A stretch of DNA of 64,000 nucleotides from CAVZTA01 sp963778025 (GTDB lineage: Bacteria > Chloroflexota > Limnocylindria > Limnocylindrales > CSP1-4): contig CAVZTA010000003.1 of NCBI GenBank assembly GCA_963778025.1, positions 496,001 through 560,000 of the forward strand. The letters run 5' to 3'. A program made the translations under genes and the position numbers. The notes under the pieces are model-generated. The model was not told the DNA's origin and made no database searches. It worked only from the letters and a program-made list of their open reading frames with translations. Of the stretch, positions 55,646 to 64,000 are shown piece by piece. Numbering within the stretch: position 1 is the first letter of the stretch; every line of letters starts with the position of its first letter.

Positions 55646-56374
55646 ATGACCGCCGAGAGCACGCCCCGCTATCTCGAGATCGCGGACGCCCTGCGACGCC
55701 AGATCGGTGCGGGTCGCCCAGGCGACCGGCTGCCGTCGGACGCGGAGCTGTGCGAACGGTTCTCCGTGTCGCGGATGACGGCTCGTCAGGCCGTCCAGCT
55801 CCTGGCCAACGAGGGTCTCCTGGTCCGGCGCCGCGGGGAGGGGACGTTCATCGCGCCGCGCGTCGTCCCGCGGGTGCTCGGCTCCCCCTTGTCGTTCACC
55901 GAGAACATGCGCCGCCGCGGCCTGCGCGCCGATTCCCGCCTCCTCGAGGCCGGCTGGGTCGAGCCCACGGCCGAGGAGCGGCGCGCCCTCCGGCTGGGCG
56001 CCGATGAGCGCGCGGTGCGCATCGAGCGCCTCCGGCTCGCCGATGGCCGGCCGATGGCCATCGAACGCGCGGTCGTCAGTCCGGCCTGTGCCGCGGTCCT
56101 CGACGACGACCTGGCCGGCGGCTCGCTGCACGCGGCGTTCGAGCGGCTGGGTCGCGTGCCCACGACCGCCACCGCCCAGGTCTCTGCGCGGCGCCCGACC
56201 CAGCGGGAACGACGGCTCCTGGGCCTGGCGCAGTCGGGCGTCGTGTTGAGCGAGCGGCGGACGATCAGCGACGCTGACGGCACGCCGCTGGAGCACACCG
56301 AGACGCTCTACGCGGCCGAGCGGTACGCGTTCGAGGCGCTGCTTCGCCGGGACGACCTGAGCGGCTCGGCCTGA
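55646..56374 (+). CDS. GntR-family regulator, HutC subfamily (UTRA domain)
   Basis: 242 residues from ATG 55646. The N-terminal winged helix has PRYLEIADALRRQIGAGRPG then GDRLPSDAELCERFSVSRMT and the recognition region TARQAVQLLANEGLLVRRRG with the EGTF wing. The C-terminal UTRA domain has SPLSFTENMRRRGLRADSRL and GTPLEHTETLYAAERYAFEA. HutC-type regulators bind sugar phosphates or similar ligands. Matching operators at 51083, 55610 and 61506 suggest local control of the dehydrogenase, isomerase and deoC operons. The frame is intact. Confidence 0.92.
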   Translation: MTAESTPRYLEIADALRRQIGAGRPGDRLPSDAELCERFSVSRMTARQAVQLLANEGLLVRRRGEGTFIAPRVVPRVLGSPLSFTENMRRRGLRADSRLLEAGWVEPTAEERRALRLGADERAVRIERLRLADGRPMAIERAVVSPACAAVLDDDLAGGSLHAAFERLGRVPTTATAQVSARRPTQRERRLLGLAQSGVVLSERRTISDADGTPLEHTETLYAAERYAFEALLRRDDLSGSA

Positions 56375-56385
56375 CCGAGGGACCC

Positions 56386-59300
56386 GTGGCGCCCGGTCGT
56401 CGCTCCCTGCCGTTCCGCCTGAGCGTGTTCGCGGGGGTCGGCGTCCTGGTGCTCGGCTCCCTCGCGCTCGGCGCCCGTCCCGCCGTGGCCGCGAGCGACG
56501 CGCTGGACCCGCCGGCTCCGCCCGCGTCGGCCGTCAGCACGGCACCCATCGACCACCTGCCGATCGTCGTCGATCTCGGTCCCGACAAGAAGGACCGCCT
56601 GGTGGCCAACGCCTGGCGGCGCAGCAGCCTGCTGTCGCCGAAGCCGCTCGCCGGGATGTTCGACGCCGCGATCGGCCGGCTGACCACGACGAGCGGCGAC
56701 CGCCGGGCGATCGACGCGTTCGTCGCGCTGCCGGATGACCCGGAGGTCTCCGTCACCGGTCCCGATGGTCGCGAGGTCGCGGATCGCCTCGTGGCCGCCC
56801 TCAGCGACGATCCGGCGAACGCCGACCGCGTCACCGATGCCGCGGTCGCGCTGTGGGCGCGGGGCGTCCTGGGGTCGGTCGGGGAGACGGACTTGGGCGA
56901 CGAGGACGAGGCCGACGTCTCCTCCTACGCCGACGCGGCGATCGTCCTGCTGGAGGCCGCGAAGCAGCGCTATCCCGACCACCGCGCGCTGCTCCTGGAC
57001 CTCGCCCTGTTCAAGAGCGTGACACCCGGCTGGGACCACGCCGGCGCCGAGGAGGCGGCTGCGGCGCTCGCGCTCGACCCCACGGACGTCACCGCCCGCG
57101 CCCTGCTCGCGAACCTCCAGGCCACGGATCCCCGGTCGCTCGACGCGGTCGAGCAGGCGCTCGCCACGCTCGCGCCGCTGCGCGACGACCCGGCGACCAT
57201 GGCGCTGGGCGAGGCGTTGTCGGGCGACGCGCACCTCGCCGCGGCATCGATCCAGCGAGACGCCGCACCCGCCTTCGCCCGGCAGCAGGCGAGCCTCGCG
57301 CTCGAGGCGTACCAACGTGCCGGGGCGGGTGCCGCGGACGCGGGCGTGCTCGCGGGCCGGGCGCGTGCTTTGGAGCTCCTCGGCGATGTCGCGGGTGCCG
57401 CCGGCGCGATCGACCAGGCGACGGCGCTCGCGCCCTCGTCGCTCGACCTCCTCGTCGACCGAGCTCGCCTGGCCCAGCTCGGCGGTGACATCGCTCGGGC
57501 AGCTGCGACGGCGAACGCCGCGGTGGATGCGACGGCGGGCTGGGACCCGCCCCTCTCCACCGTCCGCTGGATGGCGTCGCCCAACGCCGACGACGATCCG
57601 TTCCCCGACGATCGCGGACTCCTCGGCTGGTCCGTGGGCAGCATCGCCGATCACGTGGGGGTCTCGGCGGAGGAGGTGCCCGCGGCGCAGGGTGGCGGTG
57701 CCGTCGTGATCGATCGTCCGATCGCGGCGACCGATCCGGGCATCGATCAGCTGCTGACGACGACGATCGCACCCCGGGCCGCCTGGCGGCTCGCCCTCGC
57801 CGCGGCGGTCGTCCGGGGCGATGTACCTCGCGCCAAGGCGTTGGCCGGCAGCTGGGCGTTCCCGTGGGCCGAGGAGTGGGACTCGTGGGTCGAGGCCGCG
57901 AAGCTCGTCCACGACCCGAACGCCGCCCTGCAGGCGGCGAGGGAGGATGCCGAGGACCCGACCGTCCTGGAGGAGCCCGATGGCCTGGACATCGCACAGG
58001 AGTCGTTCGGCCGGGCCGGCCGGTTCCGCGAGCTCGCCTCGTTGTGCCGGGCGATCGAGGACCGATCGTGCACCGGCGTCGCCGAGTACTTCGCGGGCGA
58101 CCTCGAGGCGGCGATCCCCGATCTCGAGGCGGGCTACGAGCAGGTGGAGGCCTCCGGGGACACGTTCGACCCGGGCCTTCGCTTCACGCTCGCGGTGGCC
58201 CGTGAGGCCGCGGGCGACGCCGACGGGGCGATGGCGGGCTACGCGGACACGGCCGGCGACGATCAAGCGGCAGGTGGGCTCCGGGCACGCGCCGCCATGC
58301 GCGCGGGCGACCTGCGGCTGGACGCCGACCCCGCGGCCGCCGTGGCGTGGTACGACCTCGCGCTGGCTGCCCTCGACGCCAACGGCCTCACGCGTGATGG
58401 GGACTACCACGGGTGGATGGCGACCGCACTCGGTGCGCGCGGCCTGGCGGCGGTCATCCGCAACGATCGAGCCGTGGCGCGCCTTCGCGCGCTGCAGCCG
58501 GCGCCGGACGCCCCGCCCGATTGCGCGGACGGCGAGGCGCGTGCCCGCTGCGAGCTCGCGCGCGAGGACGCCGCGGCGGCCGCGGCGGCGGACCCGGAGC
58601 GTGCGCCGTTCTGGATGAACGTGGGGTGGTCGGCGCGCCTGCTCGGCGATGCCGCAGCCGCCCGTGCCGCGCTCGAGATGGCCGTCGGACTCGATCCGAC
58701 GCTCTATCCCGCGTTCAACGACCTGGGCGTGCTGCTCGCGGCTGACGGCGACCTGGCGGGCGGTCGCGCCGCGTTCGCCGCAGCCATGTCGGCCGCACCG
58801 GACTACGGGTTGGCCCGCTGGAACGCCGGCATCGCCGATCTGGCTGATTGGCCGGCCGGCCTCGTCGAGGGGCAGCTCACGTTGGCCGACGCGATCGCCC
58901 GTGACCGGTCACTGGCGTCAGCTCCGCTCGACTATCGGACCGATGAGCGGACGTACCGCTTCTCCTTCGAGACCGGGGCGGCGGTGCCCGAGGGTGGGGC
59001 GATCGGTCGCTCGTTCAGCATCGGCGCCGTCGTCCTGGCCGGCGCTGCCTCCGTCGCGACGCTCGCCCAGCTCCCCGCGACGATGGCCGGCGGGGCGCTC
59101 ACCACGACCTCGTCCGACGTCGAGGCGTGGCTGGAACGGCGGACGAGATCCGTCCACTGGCGGTCTCGGGTCCGGCGCATCCGGCGTCGGACGCCGGTGT
59201 TCGGTCGGGCATGGCTGCCCTGGCTTGGCGTGCTCGCGACGGTCGCCGTCGTCACGGGCTTGCAGGCGGCCCAGGCGAGTCCGGCGGTCGCCGCCGCCGC

Positions 59301-59763
59301 GGTCACGGCGACGCTGGTGGTGGTCGCACTCGCCTTCGCGATGCCCGCCATGGTGCTGTTCGTCGCGGCGCGGCTCCAGCGGGGTCGACTCATCCCGGCG
59401 GCGTGGGCACCAGGCGCGGCCGTCGCGGTGCTGTCCCTGCCGTTCCAGGCGGCGAGCGGTCCGTTCCCCGGCGCGCGGATCCGGTCACCGGCCGGCGGCC
59501 ATCGTCGGGCGTGGCGACTCCACCTGGTGGCACCCCTCGTCGGCGCGCTGGTGGGGCTCCTCGCGTACCTCGCATTCCTCGTCGAGCCGCTGCCGATCCT
59601 CCGGCTGGCGACCCAGGTCGAGCTCGCGGCGGTCGCCTACGCGCTGCTGCCGGTCCGACCGCTGGACGGCTGGGTGCTCCACGAACAGCGGCCGCGCCTC
59701 CATCTGGTGCTCGGCCTGGCCGTGGTCGCGGTGGGGGCGGCGTTCAGCGTGGGCATCCTGTGA
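56386..59763 (+). CDS. large exported TPR protein with C-terminal membrane domain
   Basis: 1,125 residues, intact, from GTG 56386 (GAGGGA upstream). A signal peptide (LSVFAGVGVLVLGSLALGAR) leads to a long helical repeat region (about 100-880) with TPR-like units such as ERAPFWMNVGWSARLLGDAA and TLYPAFNDLGVLLAADGDLA. The C-terminal 230 residues are membrane-spanning: WLPWLGVLATVAVVTGLQAA, TATLVVVALAFAMPAMVLFV and LHLVAPLVGALVGLLAYLAF, ending with LPVRPLDGW. That PLDG resembles the third motif of site-2 proteases, but no HExxH is present. It lies 11 nt after the GntR gene and overlaps the ROK gene (GTGA), so it is probably co-transcribed with both. Confidence 0.78.
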   Translation: MAPGRRSLPFRLSVFAGVGVLVLGSLALGARPAVAASDALDPPAPPASAVSTAPIDHLPIVVDLGPDKKDRLVANAWRRSSLLSPKPLAGMFDAAIGRLTTTSGDRRAIDAFVALPDDPEVSVTGPDGREVADRLVAALSDDPANADRVTDAAVALWARGVLGSVGETDLGDEDEADVSSYADAAIVLLEAAKQRYPDHRALLLDLALFKSVTPGWDHAGAEEAAAALALDPTDVTARALLANLQATDPRSLDAVEQALATLAPLRDDPATMALGEALSGDAHLAAASIQRDAAPAFARQQASLALEAYQRAGAGAADAGVLAGRARALELLGDVAGAAGAIDQATALAPSSLDLLVDRARLAQLGGDIARAAATANAAVDATAGWDPPLSTVRWMASPNADDDPFPDDRGLLGWSVGSIADHVGVSAEEVPAAQGGGAVVIDRPIAATDPGIDQLLTTTIAPRAAWRLALAAAVVRGDVPRAKALAGSWAFPWAEEWDSWVEAAKLVHDPNAALQAAREDAEDPTVLEEPDGLDIAQESFGRAGRFRELASLCRAIEDRSCTGVAEYFAGDLEAAIPDLEAGYEQVEASGDTFDPGLRFTLAVAREAAGDADGAMAGYADTAGDDQAAGGLRARAAMRAGDLRLDADPAAAVAWYDLALAALDANGLTRDGDYHGWMATALGARGLAAVIRNDRAVARLRALQPAPDAPPDCADGEARARCELAREDAAAAAAADPERAPFWMNVGWSARLLGDAAAARAALEMAVGLDPTLYPAFNDLGVLLAADGDLAGGRAAFAAAMSAAPDYGLARWNAGIADLADWPAGLVEGQLTLADAIARDRSLASAPLDYRTDERTYRFSFETGAAVPEGGAIGRSFSIGAVVLAGAASVATLAQLPATMAGGALTTTSSDVEAWLERRTRSVHWRSRVRRIRRRTPVFGRAWLPWLGVLATVAVVTGLQAAQASPAVAAAAVTATLVVVALAFAMPAMVLFVAARLQRGRLIPAAWAPGAAVAVLSLPFQAASGPFPGARIRSPAGGHRRAWRLHLVAPLVGALVGLLAYLAFLVEPLPILRLATQVELAAVAYALLPVRPLDGWVLHEQRPRLHLVLGLAVVAVGAAFSVGIL

Positions 59764-60719
59764 GCGGTCCGGATCGCGGGGATCCGGCGCGAGGTGACGC
59801 GCACCGGGTGCTCGGCCTCGACCTGGGCGGCACGAACATCAAGTGGACCGTGCTCCAGGTCCGGGCTGGCGACGAGGTCGAGTCGATCGCCGGCGGCTGG
59901 GAGCCCACCCACGCGGACGGCGGTCCGGAGGTCGTCGCGGAGCGGCTCCTTGTGGCGGGCCGGACCGCCATCACCGCGCACGGGCCGATCGCGGCTGCGG
60001 GCGTCGGCGTGCCGGGGCTGTTCGACGCGGCGACGGGCGCCATCGAGCTGTTCCCGAACCTTCCTGGCCCGTGGCCCGGCTTCCCGCTGCGCGAGCGTCT
60101 GGCTCGCGGGCTCGGGCTGCCCGTCGCGATCGTGAATGACGCCCGCGCGTTCACGCTCGCCGAAGGCCGTGTGGGCGCCGGACGCGGATGCCGGACGGTC
60201 GCCTGTGTCACGCTCGGGACCGGCGTGGGCGGTGGCGTGATGATCGACGGCCGGCTCCATCTCGGGCGGAACGGCAAGGCCGGCGAGATCGGTCACCAGG
60301 TCGTCGAGCCGGATGGACCGCCGTGCGGCTGCGGCAATCACGGCTGCGTCGAGCCGCTCACCCAGGCCGCGACCCTCGCCCGGCTCGCGGGCCGCGCCAC
60401 CGCCGAGGAGGTCTACGACGCGGCCGCCGCGGGCGATGCGCGTGCGATCGACGCCATCCGGCAGGTCGCGCGGTACCTCGGCATCGCGCTGGCGAACGTG
60501 CTCGCGGTGCTCGGCCCCGACCGGATCGTCATCGGTGGCGGGATCGCCGCCGCCGGCGAGCTGGTGCTCGACCCGATCCGGGAGGCGACCCGCGCGCGGT
60601 CGACGATCGTCGGCGCGAAGGACATCGAGATCGTCGCGGCGCGACTCGGCCCCGAGGCGGGTGCGATCGGGGCCGCCCTCGCCGGGTACGACGCGCTCAT
60701 GGCAGGCATCACCGCGTGA
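59760..60719 (+). CDS. ROK family sugar kinase
   Basis: 319 residues from GTG 59760, overlapping the upstream stop. The ATP/phosphate site is VLGLDLGGTNIKWTVLQV, the central motif is LPVAIVNDARAFTLAEGRVG, and the glycine motif is TLGTGVGGGVMIDGRLHLGR. The ROK zinc motif is CGCGNHGCVEP, and the catalytic Asp is in VNDAR. The enzyme phosphorylates glucose or another hexose/amino sugar. The frame is intact. It is the last gene of the GntR-TPR-ROK unit and convergent with deoC, fitting a sugar-catabolic role. Confidence 0.92.
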   Translation: MSGPDRGDPARGDAHRVLGLDLGGTNIKWTVLQVRAGDEVESIAGGWEPTHADGGPEVVAERLLVAGRTAITAHGPIAAAGVGVPGLFDAATGAIELFPNLPGPWPGFPLRERLARGLGLPVAIVNDARAFTLAEGRVGAGRGCRTVACVTLGTGVGGGVMIDGRLHLGRNGKAGEIGHQVVEPDGPPCGCGNHGCVEPLTQAATLARLAGRATAEEVYDAAAAGDARAIDAIRQVARYLGIALANVLAVLGPDRIVIGGGIAAAGELVLDPIREATRARSTIVGAKDIEIVAARLGPEAGAIGAALAGYDALMAGITA

Positions 60720-60732
60720 TGCGCGCGGGTGG

Positions 60733-61476
60733 TCAGTACGCGCTCGGATCCCCATCGGCGGCCGCGGCCACCGGCGCCAGACCGGCCACTCGCGCCGTGT
60801 AGTCGTCGAGCATCTCGGCCGTGCGGGTCGCGCCGCAGCGGTCGGCCCCGACGCTCATCACCTCGAGCAGGGCGTCCAGGGAACGCACGCCACCCGCAGC
60901 TTTCACCCGCACCCGCGGGGAGACGCTCGCGCGCATGAGCCGAAGGTCGTCGAGCGTCGCACCGGATGGCGCGAACCCGGTCGACGTCTTCACGAAGTCG
61001 GCGCCTGCCGCCTCGACCGCCTTCGACCCGCGGACGATCTCGTCCTTCGAGAGATAGGCGTTCTCGAGGATGACCTTGACCAGCGCCCGGCCACCGGTGG
61101 CCTCGACGACCGCGCGGATGTCGTCCTCGACCCGACGGTCCTCGCCCGACCGCAGCCAGCCGATGTTGATGACCATGTCGAGCTCGGTCGCGCCGTCCGC
61201 CAGCGCCTGCCCGACCTCGAAGACCTTCGTGGCCGTGTGGTGGCTGCCGTGCGGGAAGCCGATGACCGTGCCGACGGCGACATCGGTGCCGCGCAGCAGG
61301 CCCGCTGCGAGCGTCACGTCGGCCGGCCGGACGCACGCCGAGGCGACGTGGTAACGGGCCGCGAGCTCGCAGCCCTCCCGGATCTCGTCGAGCGTGAGCT
61401 CGGGACGAAGGAGCGAGTGGTCGATCGTCTTCGCGACGCGCTCATACGTGACGTCGGCGACGGTGAGGTTCGGCAT
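60733..61476 (-). CDS. deoC: deoxyribose-phosphate aldolase
   Basis: 247 residues from ATG 61476. It has the Schiff-base lysine in ADFVKTSTGFAPSGATL, the first half signature AVGTVIGFPHGSHHTATKVF and the later AAGGVRSLDALLEV. DeoC cleaves 2-deoxyribose-5-phosphate into glyceraldehyde-3-phosphate and acetaldehyde; some homologues act on other sugars in inositol or rhamnose pathways. The HutC-type operator at 61506 lies 30 bp upstream, linking it to the GntR regulon. The frame is intact. Confidence 0.93.
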   Translation of the reverse strand: MPNLTVADVTYERVAKTIDHSLLRPELTLDEIREGCELAARYHVASACVRPADVTLAAGLLRGTDVAVGTVIGFPHGSHHTATKVFEVGQALADGATELDMVINIGWLRSGEDRRVEDDIRAVVEATGGRALVKVILENAYLSKDEIVRGSKAVEAAGADFVKTSTGFAPSGATLDDLRLMRASVSPRVRVKAAGGVRSLDALLEVMSVGADRCGATRTAEMLDDYTARVAGLAPVAAAADGDPSAY

Positions 61477-61505
61477 GCCGGCATCATCGCATCGCCGATC
61501 GAGGC

Positions 61506-61517
61506 ATGTCTAGACAT
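61506..61517. promoter_or_regulatory. HutC/GntR-type operator, site 3
   Basis: ATGTCTAGACAT is a perfect 12-bp palindrome matching the HutC consensus, 30 bp before the deoC start on the minus strand. A second partial copy (ATCTAGACG) follows directly. Confidence 0.8.
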
Positions 61518-61528
61518 CTAGACGGGCG

Positions 61529-62269
61529 TCATGCCGTGAGCACGGCCGTCCGGATCGGCACCGTCACCACGCGCCCATCGCGCCACAGGAATCCCTCGAG
61601 CGCGAGGGCGTTCGGGTCGAGCGCCTCGAACTCCTCCGTCAGCCAGCACGCCAGCTCCGGGTCGACGTCCGGCGGCAGGCCGATGAGCAGGTCGCGCATC
61701 GGCGCCACGAACAGGCGCGGTTCCGGGCCCATCACCCGTTCCAGCGCGTCGGGCGCCAGCAGGAGCGTCGAGGCCCACCCGTCGTCCGACTGGAAGGCGA
61801 TCGTCGGGTGCCCCGCGATCGGCTCGCGGACGAGCGGCGGCAACGCCGGCGCGAACGCCCGCCGGCGCAGGTTCACGAGCGCGGTCGCCGTGACGTCCGC
61901 GACGTCGACGCCCCAGCCCTCGACGAGCGACGTCGTGACGCGCACCGCCGCCGGTCCCAGATCGATCCCGAACCCCACCGTCACGCCGGGCGGCAGGACC
62001 ACCGAGATCGGTGGGGTCGTGCCCGGTGGCAGCGGGCGCCGTCGTTCGAACATCGGGAGGACGTCGACCGCGAGCTCCGACCAGGGCGCATCGAGCCGGA
62101 AGTCGCGCATCGCCTCGAGCACCTGCTCGGGGCTGGGGACGTAGACACCCGGTCCGGCGACCGGCCCCGGGAAGAACGTGACCTCCGGCGCGGGCCGGCG
62201 GTCGTGCGGACGACCCTTCGGTCGCTTCTGGTGCCCTGGATGGCGCTTCGACTTCGGCATGCGCGGCAT
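61529..62269 (-). CDS. hypothetical cytoplasmic protein
   Basis: 246 residues from ATG 62269, intact. The N-terminus is very basic (MPRMPKSKRHPGHQKRPKGR), followed by a mixed alpha/beta domain: PEQVLEAMRDFRLDAPWSEL, VVLPPGVTVGFGIDLGPAAV, DVADVTATALVNLRRRAFAP and LACWLTEEFEALDPNALALE. No signal peptide or membrane segment. The repeated LVNLRR-like segment and overall layout remind me of DUF1444-type proteins, but I would not assign it. It lies 53 bp upstream of deoC on the same strand; the HutC-type site sits between them. Confidence 0.72.
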   Translation of the reverse strand: MPRMPKSKRHPGHQKRPKGRPHDRRPAPEVTFFPGPVAGPGVYVPSPEQVLEAMRDFRLDAPWSELAVDVLPMFERRRPLPPGTTPPISVVLPPGVTVGFGIDLGPAAVRVTTSLVEGWGVDVADVTATALVNLRRRAFAPALPPLVREPIAGHPTIAFQSDDGWASTLLLAPDALERVMGPEPRLFVAPMRDLLIGLPPDVDPELACWLTEEFEALDPNALALEGFLWRDGRVVTVPIRTAVLTA

Positions 62270-62365
62270 CCTGACGACGGCCGCTTCGCGGCCACTCGAC
62301 CGCGACTCACCCCGCGCTTATCCGCGACCGTCCGGTGCGAAGATGCAGCGCACAGGAGGCATCCG

Positions 62366-63097
62366 ATGGCCGTCGCAGCCGATCCGTCCACCACGTTCCA
62401 GGGCTTCCGGCCCGAGGCGATCCAGTTCCTGGTCGACCTCGCCGAGAACAACTCGCGCGACTGGTTCCAGCCGCGCAAGAGCGACTACGAACGACTGCTC
62501 AAGGAGCCCATGGAGCAGCTCTGCGTCGCGCTGGAGCAGCAGTTCCGCGACCGGGACATCCCGCTCCACGCGGACCCGGCGAGGTCGCCGTTCCGCATCT
62601 ACCGCGATGTGCGCTTCGCAAAGGACAAGGCGCCCTACAAGACCGCCGTGGCGGCGAGCTTCGGCTGGGCGGGCGACGGCGTCGACGCGGCGGCCGGTCG
62701 ATCCCATACCGAGAACGTCCACGCGAGCGGCGGCTACTTCCATCTGCAGCCCGGCGAGATCTATGTGGGCGGCGGCGTGTGGCACCCCGACGCGACATGG
62801 CTCAACGCGTTCCGGCAGCGGATCGTCGCTGACTACGAGGGCTTCCAGCGGGTGGTCGAAGCGCCGACGTTCAAGGACGCTTTCGGCGCGGTGGGCGACG
62901 ACGGCGAGTCCCTGAAGCGCGTCCCGACGGGCTTCCCGGCCGACCACCCGGCGGCCGACCTCCTCAGGAAGAAGAACGTGACCTTCGGCCGCCGGCTCTC
63001 CGACGGCGACGCGATGAGCCCCGAGCTGCCGAGGATCATCGCCGACGCCTTCGCCGCGGGCACCCCGCTCATGCGCTATCTCGCGACCGTCCAGTGA
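62366..63097 (+). CDS. DUF2461 (TIGR02453) family protein
   Basis: 243 residues from ATG 62366 (AGGAGG upstream). Family signatures are clear: FLVDLAENNSRDWFQPRKSD, RSPFRIYRDVRFAKDKAPYK, GGYFHLQPGEIYVGGGVWHP and LRKKNVTFGRRLSDGDAMSP. The function of the family is unknown; it is widespread in bacteria and fungi. The protein should be cytoplasmic. The frame is intact. It is convergent with the epimerase gene at 63100, whose stop lies 3 nt away. Confidence 0.92.
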   Translation: MAVAADPSTTFQGFRPEAIQFLVDLAENNSRDWFQPRKSDYERLLKEPMEQLCVALEQQFRDRDIPLHADPARSPFRIYRDVRFAKDKAPYKTAVAASFGWAGDGVDAAAGRSHTENVHASGGYFHLQPGEIYVGGGVWHPDATWLNAFRQRIVADYEGFQRVVEAPTFKDAFGAVGDDGESLKRVPTGFPADHPAADLLRKKNVTFGRRLSDGDAMSPELPRIIADAFAAGTPLMRYLATVQ

Positions 63098-63099
63098 CG

Positions 63100-63948
63100 T
63101 CAGCCATCCCCCGGGTCGGCGACATGATCCGACCAGCGGTGCTCCGGCTCATAGGCCAGGAGCCGGCGAGCGTGGTCGATCGCGAGCAGCGTCTCGCGGC
63201 CGTGGACCTCGCGCCGGAGCGGCACTGACGGGTAGACCTCCGCCATGAGCGACGCCGATGGTCGCGTCATCACCGTGTCAGCGGCGGCGACGATGCAGAC
63301 CGCGGCGCCCGTGATGTCCGCCTCGAGTCCGCGGCGCGCGGCGCGGGCGACGTCCCGCGCGTCGACGTAGCCCCACAGGTTCCACTTCCGCAGCATCGGG
63401 TCGTCCCAGAACGACGGGAAGCGCTCGTAGTCGGGCGGTTCCATGATGTTCGAGATCCGCAGACCGACGAACGGGATCCCGGTCCGCCGCGCGAACTGGG
63501 CGGCCATGGTCTCGCCGACGAGCTTCGACAGCGCGTACGACGTCTCCGGCCGCGGCTCGATCGTCTCGTCGATGGGGGCGAACGCCGGCGGCGTGTCGAA
63601 CGGCAACCCGAGCACCGTCTCGGACGACGCCCACACGACCCGCCGCATCCGGTGGAGCTCGGCCGCCGCGAACACGTGGTACGTCGAGAGCGCATTGACG
63701 CGGAACGTCTCGCCCGCCGGGCGCAGGTCCGACGCCGGGATGGCCGCCAGATGGACCACGGCCTCGAACCCGCTCAGCGCATCGAGCGTCTGGCCGAGGT
63801 CCGTGAGATCCGTGAGGAGCGTCGACCCGGGCTGCGTGCTGTCGCCCACGACGTCGACGTTCCGGACCTCGTGGCCGTGCTCGCGTAGCTCACGCACGAC
63901 CCAGCGGCCGGCCTTGCCGCTGCCGCCGGTCACGACCACCCGCATCAT
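63100..63948 (-). CDS. NAD(P)-dependent epimerase/dehydratase
   Basis: 282 residues from ATG 63948. Rossmann motif MRVVVTGGSGKAGRWVVREL, cofactor loop FEAVVHLAAIPASDLRP, catalytic Ser in VVWASSETVLGLPF and catalytic YALSK (Tyr-x-x-x-Lys). GYVDARDVARAARRGLEADI is typical of the uronate-dehydrogenase/epimerase-like extended SDRs. It probably acts on a sugar or sugar acid. Its start overlaps the stop of the gene at the right edge (ATGA), so it belongs to a minus-strand operon continuing beyond the window. The frame is intact. Confidence 0.88.
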   Translation of the reverse strand: MMRVVVTGGSGKAGRWVVRELREHGHEVRNVDVVGDSTQPGSTLLTDLTDLGQTLDALSGFEAVVHLAAIPASDLRPAGETFRVNALSTYHVFAAAELHRMRRVVWASSETVLGLPFDTPPAFAPIDETIEPRPETSYALSKLVGETMAAQFARRTGIPFVGLRISNIMEPPDYERFPSFWDDPMLRKWNLWGYVDARDVARAARRGLEADITGAAVCIVAAADTVMTRPSASLMAEVYPSVPLRREVHGRETLLAIDHARRLLAYEPEHRWSDHVADPGDG

Positions 63949-64000
63949 GCGGACGTCCCGGCGTCGTCCCGCGGCGCGTGGATCCGGGCGAGCACGTCCT
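63945..64000 (-). CDS. C-terminal end of an unidentified minus-strand gene
   Basis: Reading leftward from the window edge gives an open frame ending DVLARIHAPRDDAGTSA and a TGA at 63947-63945 that overlaps the epimerase start by 4 nt. Only 17 residues are visible, so the product cannot be named. Confidence 0.45.
   Translation of the reverse strand, partial: DVLARIHAPRDDAGTSA

Noticed and set aside
1..64000. tRNA, rRNA, insertion sequence, integrase, toxin-antitoxin or classic anti-phage genes
   Set aside because: I looked through intergenic gaps and protein motifs on both strands and found nothing that supports any of these.

Overview
The window is high-GC DNA, almost fully coding on both strands, from one bacterial chromosome. 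The gene mix (F420-type LLM oxidoreductase, MoaD-MoaE fusion, non-pyrrolysine MttB homologue, DUF4395, DUF2461, DUF4386, secreted proteins with Pro/Thr linkers) fits Chloroflexota, perhaps a Limnocylindria-like lineage, or a related high-GC group. That is inferred from gene content only. I see no rRNA, tRNA, transposase, integrase or cas gene.

Layout. (1) 1-11.3 kb: a nucleotide-sugar and surface-glycan cluster. The plus strand has a sugar epimerase end, a C-methyltransferase, an RfbF-like cytidylyltransferase, a PIG-L deacetylase, a second epimerase and an LLM oxidoreductase. The convergent minus-strand run has two tandem family-2 glycosyltransferases, a second C-methyltransferase, a mutase-like flavoprotein and a secreted beta-helix protein. 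(2) 11.4-26.5 kb: a secreted/surface-protein island with a Tat beta-helix protein, a DUF2510-tagged FN3/propeller protein, a 1,147-residue sugar-dehydrogenase-like multidomain protein, a Ser/Thr/Pro-rich exported protein, two near-identical Ig-like repeat paralogues and a small DUF2510-tagged protein. Two c-di-GMP-I riboswitches, one near each end, suggest c-di-GMP control. (3) 26.6-40.4 kb: mixed housekeeping and signalling: UPF0173 hydrolase, MoaD-MoaE fusion, D-aminopeptidase, hybrid histidine kinase, lone aminomutase alpha-like subunit, ECF sigma with a large anti-sigma/sensor, a MoaD-like protein beside a BNR propeller, and HxlR divergent from twin HtrA-like proteases. (4) 40.4-50.3 kb: methyltransferase, an intergenic repeat block, TDO, SAM-I riboswitch plus threonine synthase, DUF4395, beta-carbonic anhydrase, MttB homologue and IclR. 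(5) 50.3-64 kb: a carbohydrate-catabolism locus (two Gfo/Idh/MocA dehydrogenases, sugar isomerase, cupin, ROK kinase, deoC) that appears tied together by a GntR/HutC regulator, with matching operators before three transcription units.

Many genes between 1-11 kb, 20-26 kb and 29-40 kb are broken by single-base indels, mostly one extra base, often a C placed before a G. Conserved protein sequence continues in the next frame on both sides. I treat most as sequencing or assembly errors and annotate the whole gene span; read mapping would settle it.

The strongest leads are the c-di-GMP-controlled surface island, with its recently expanded 333-bp repeats and shared N-terminal module, and the HutC-type regulon around the sugar genes.
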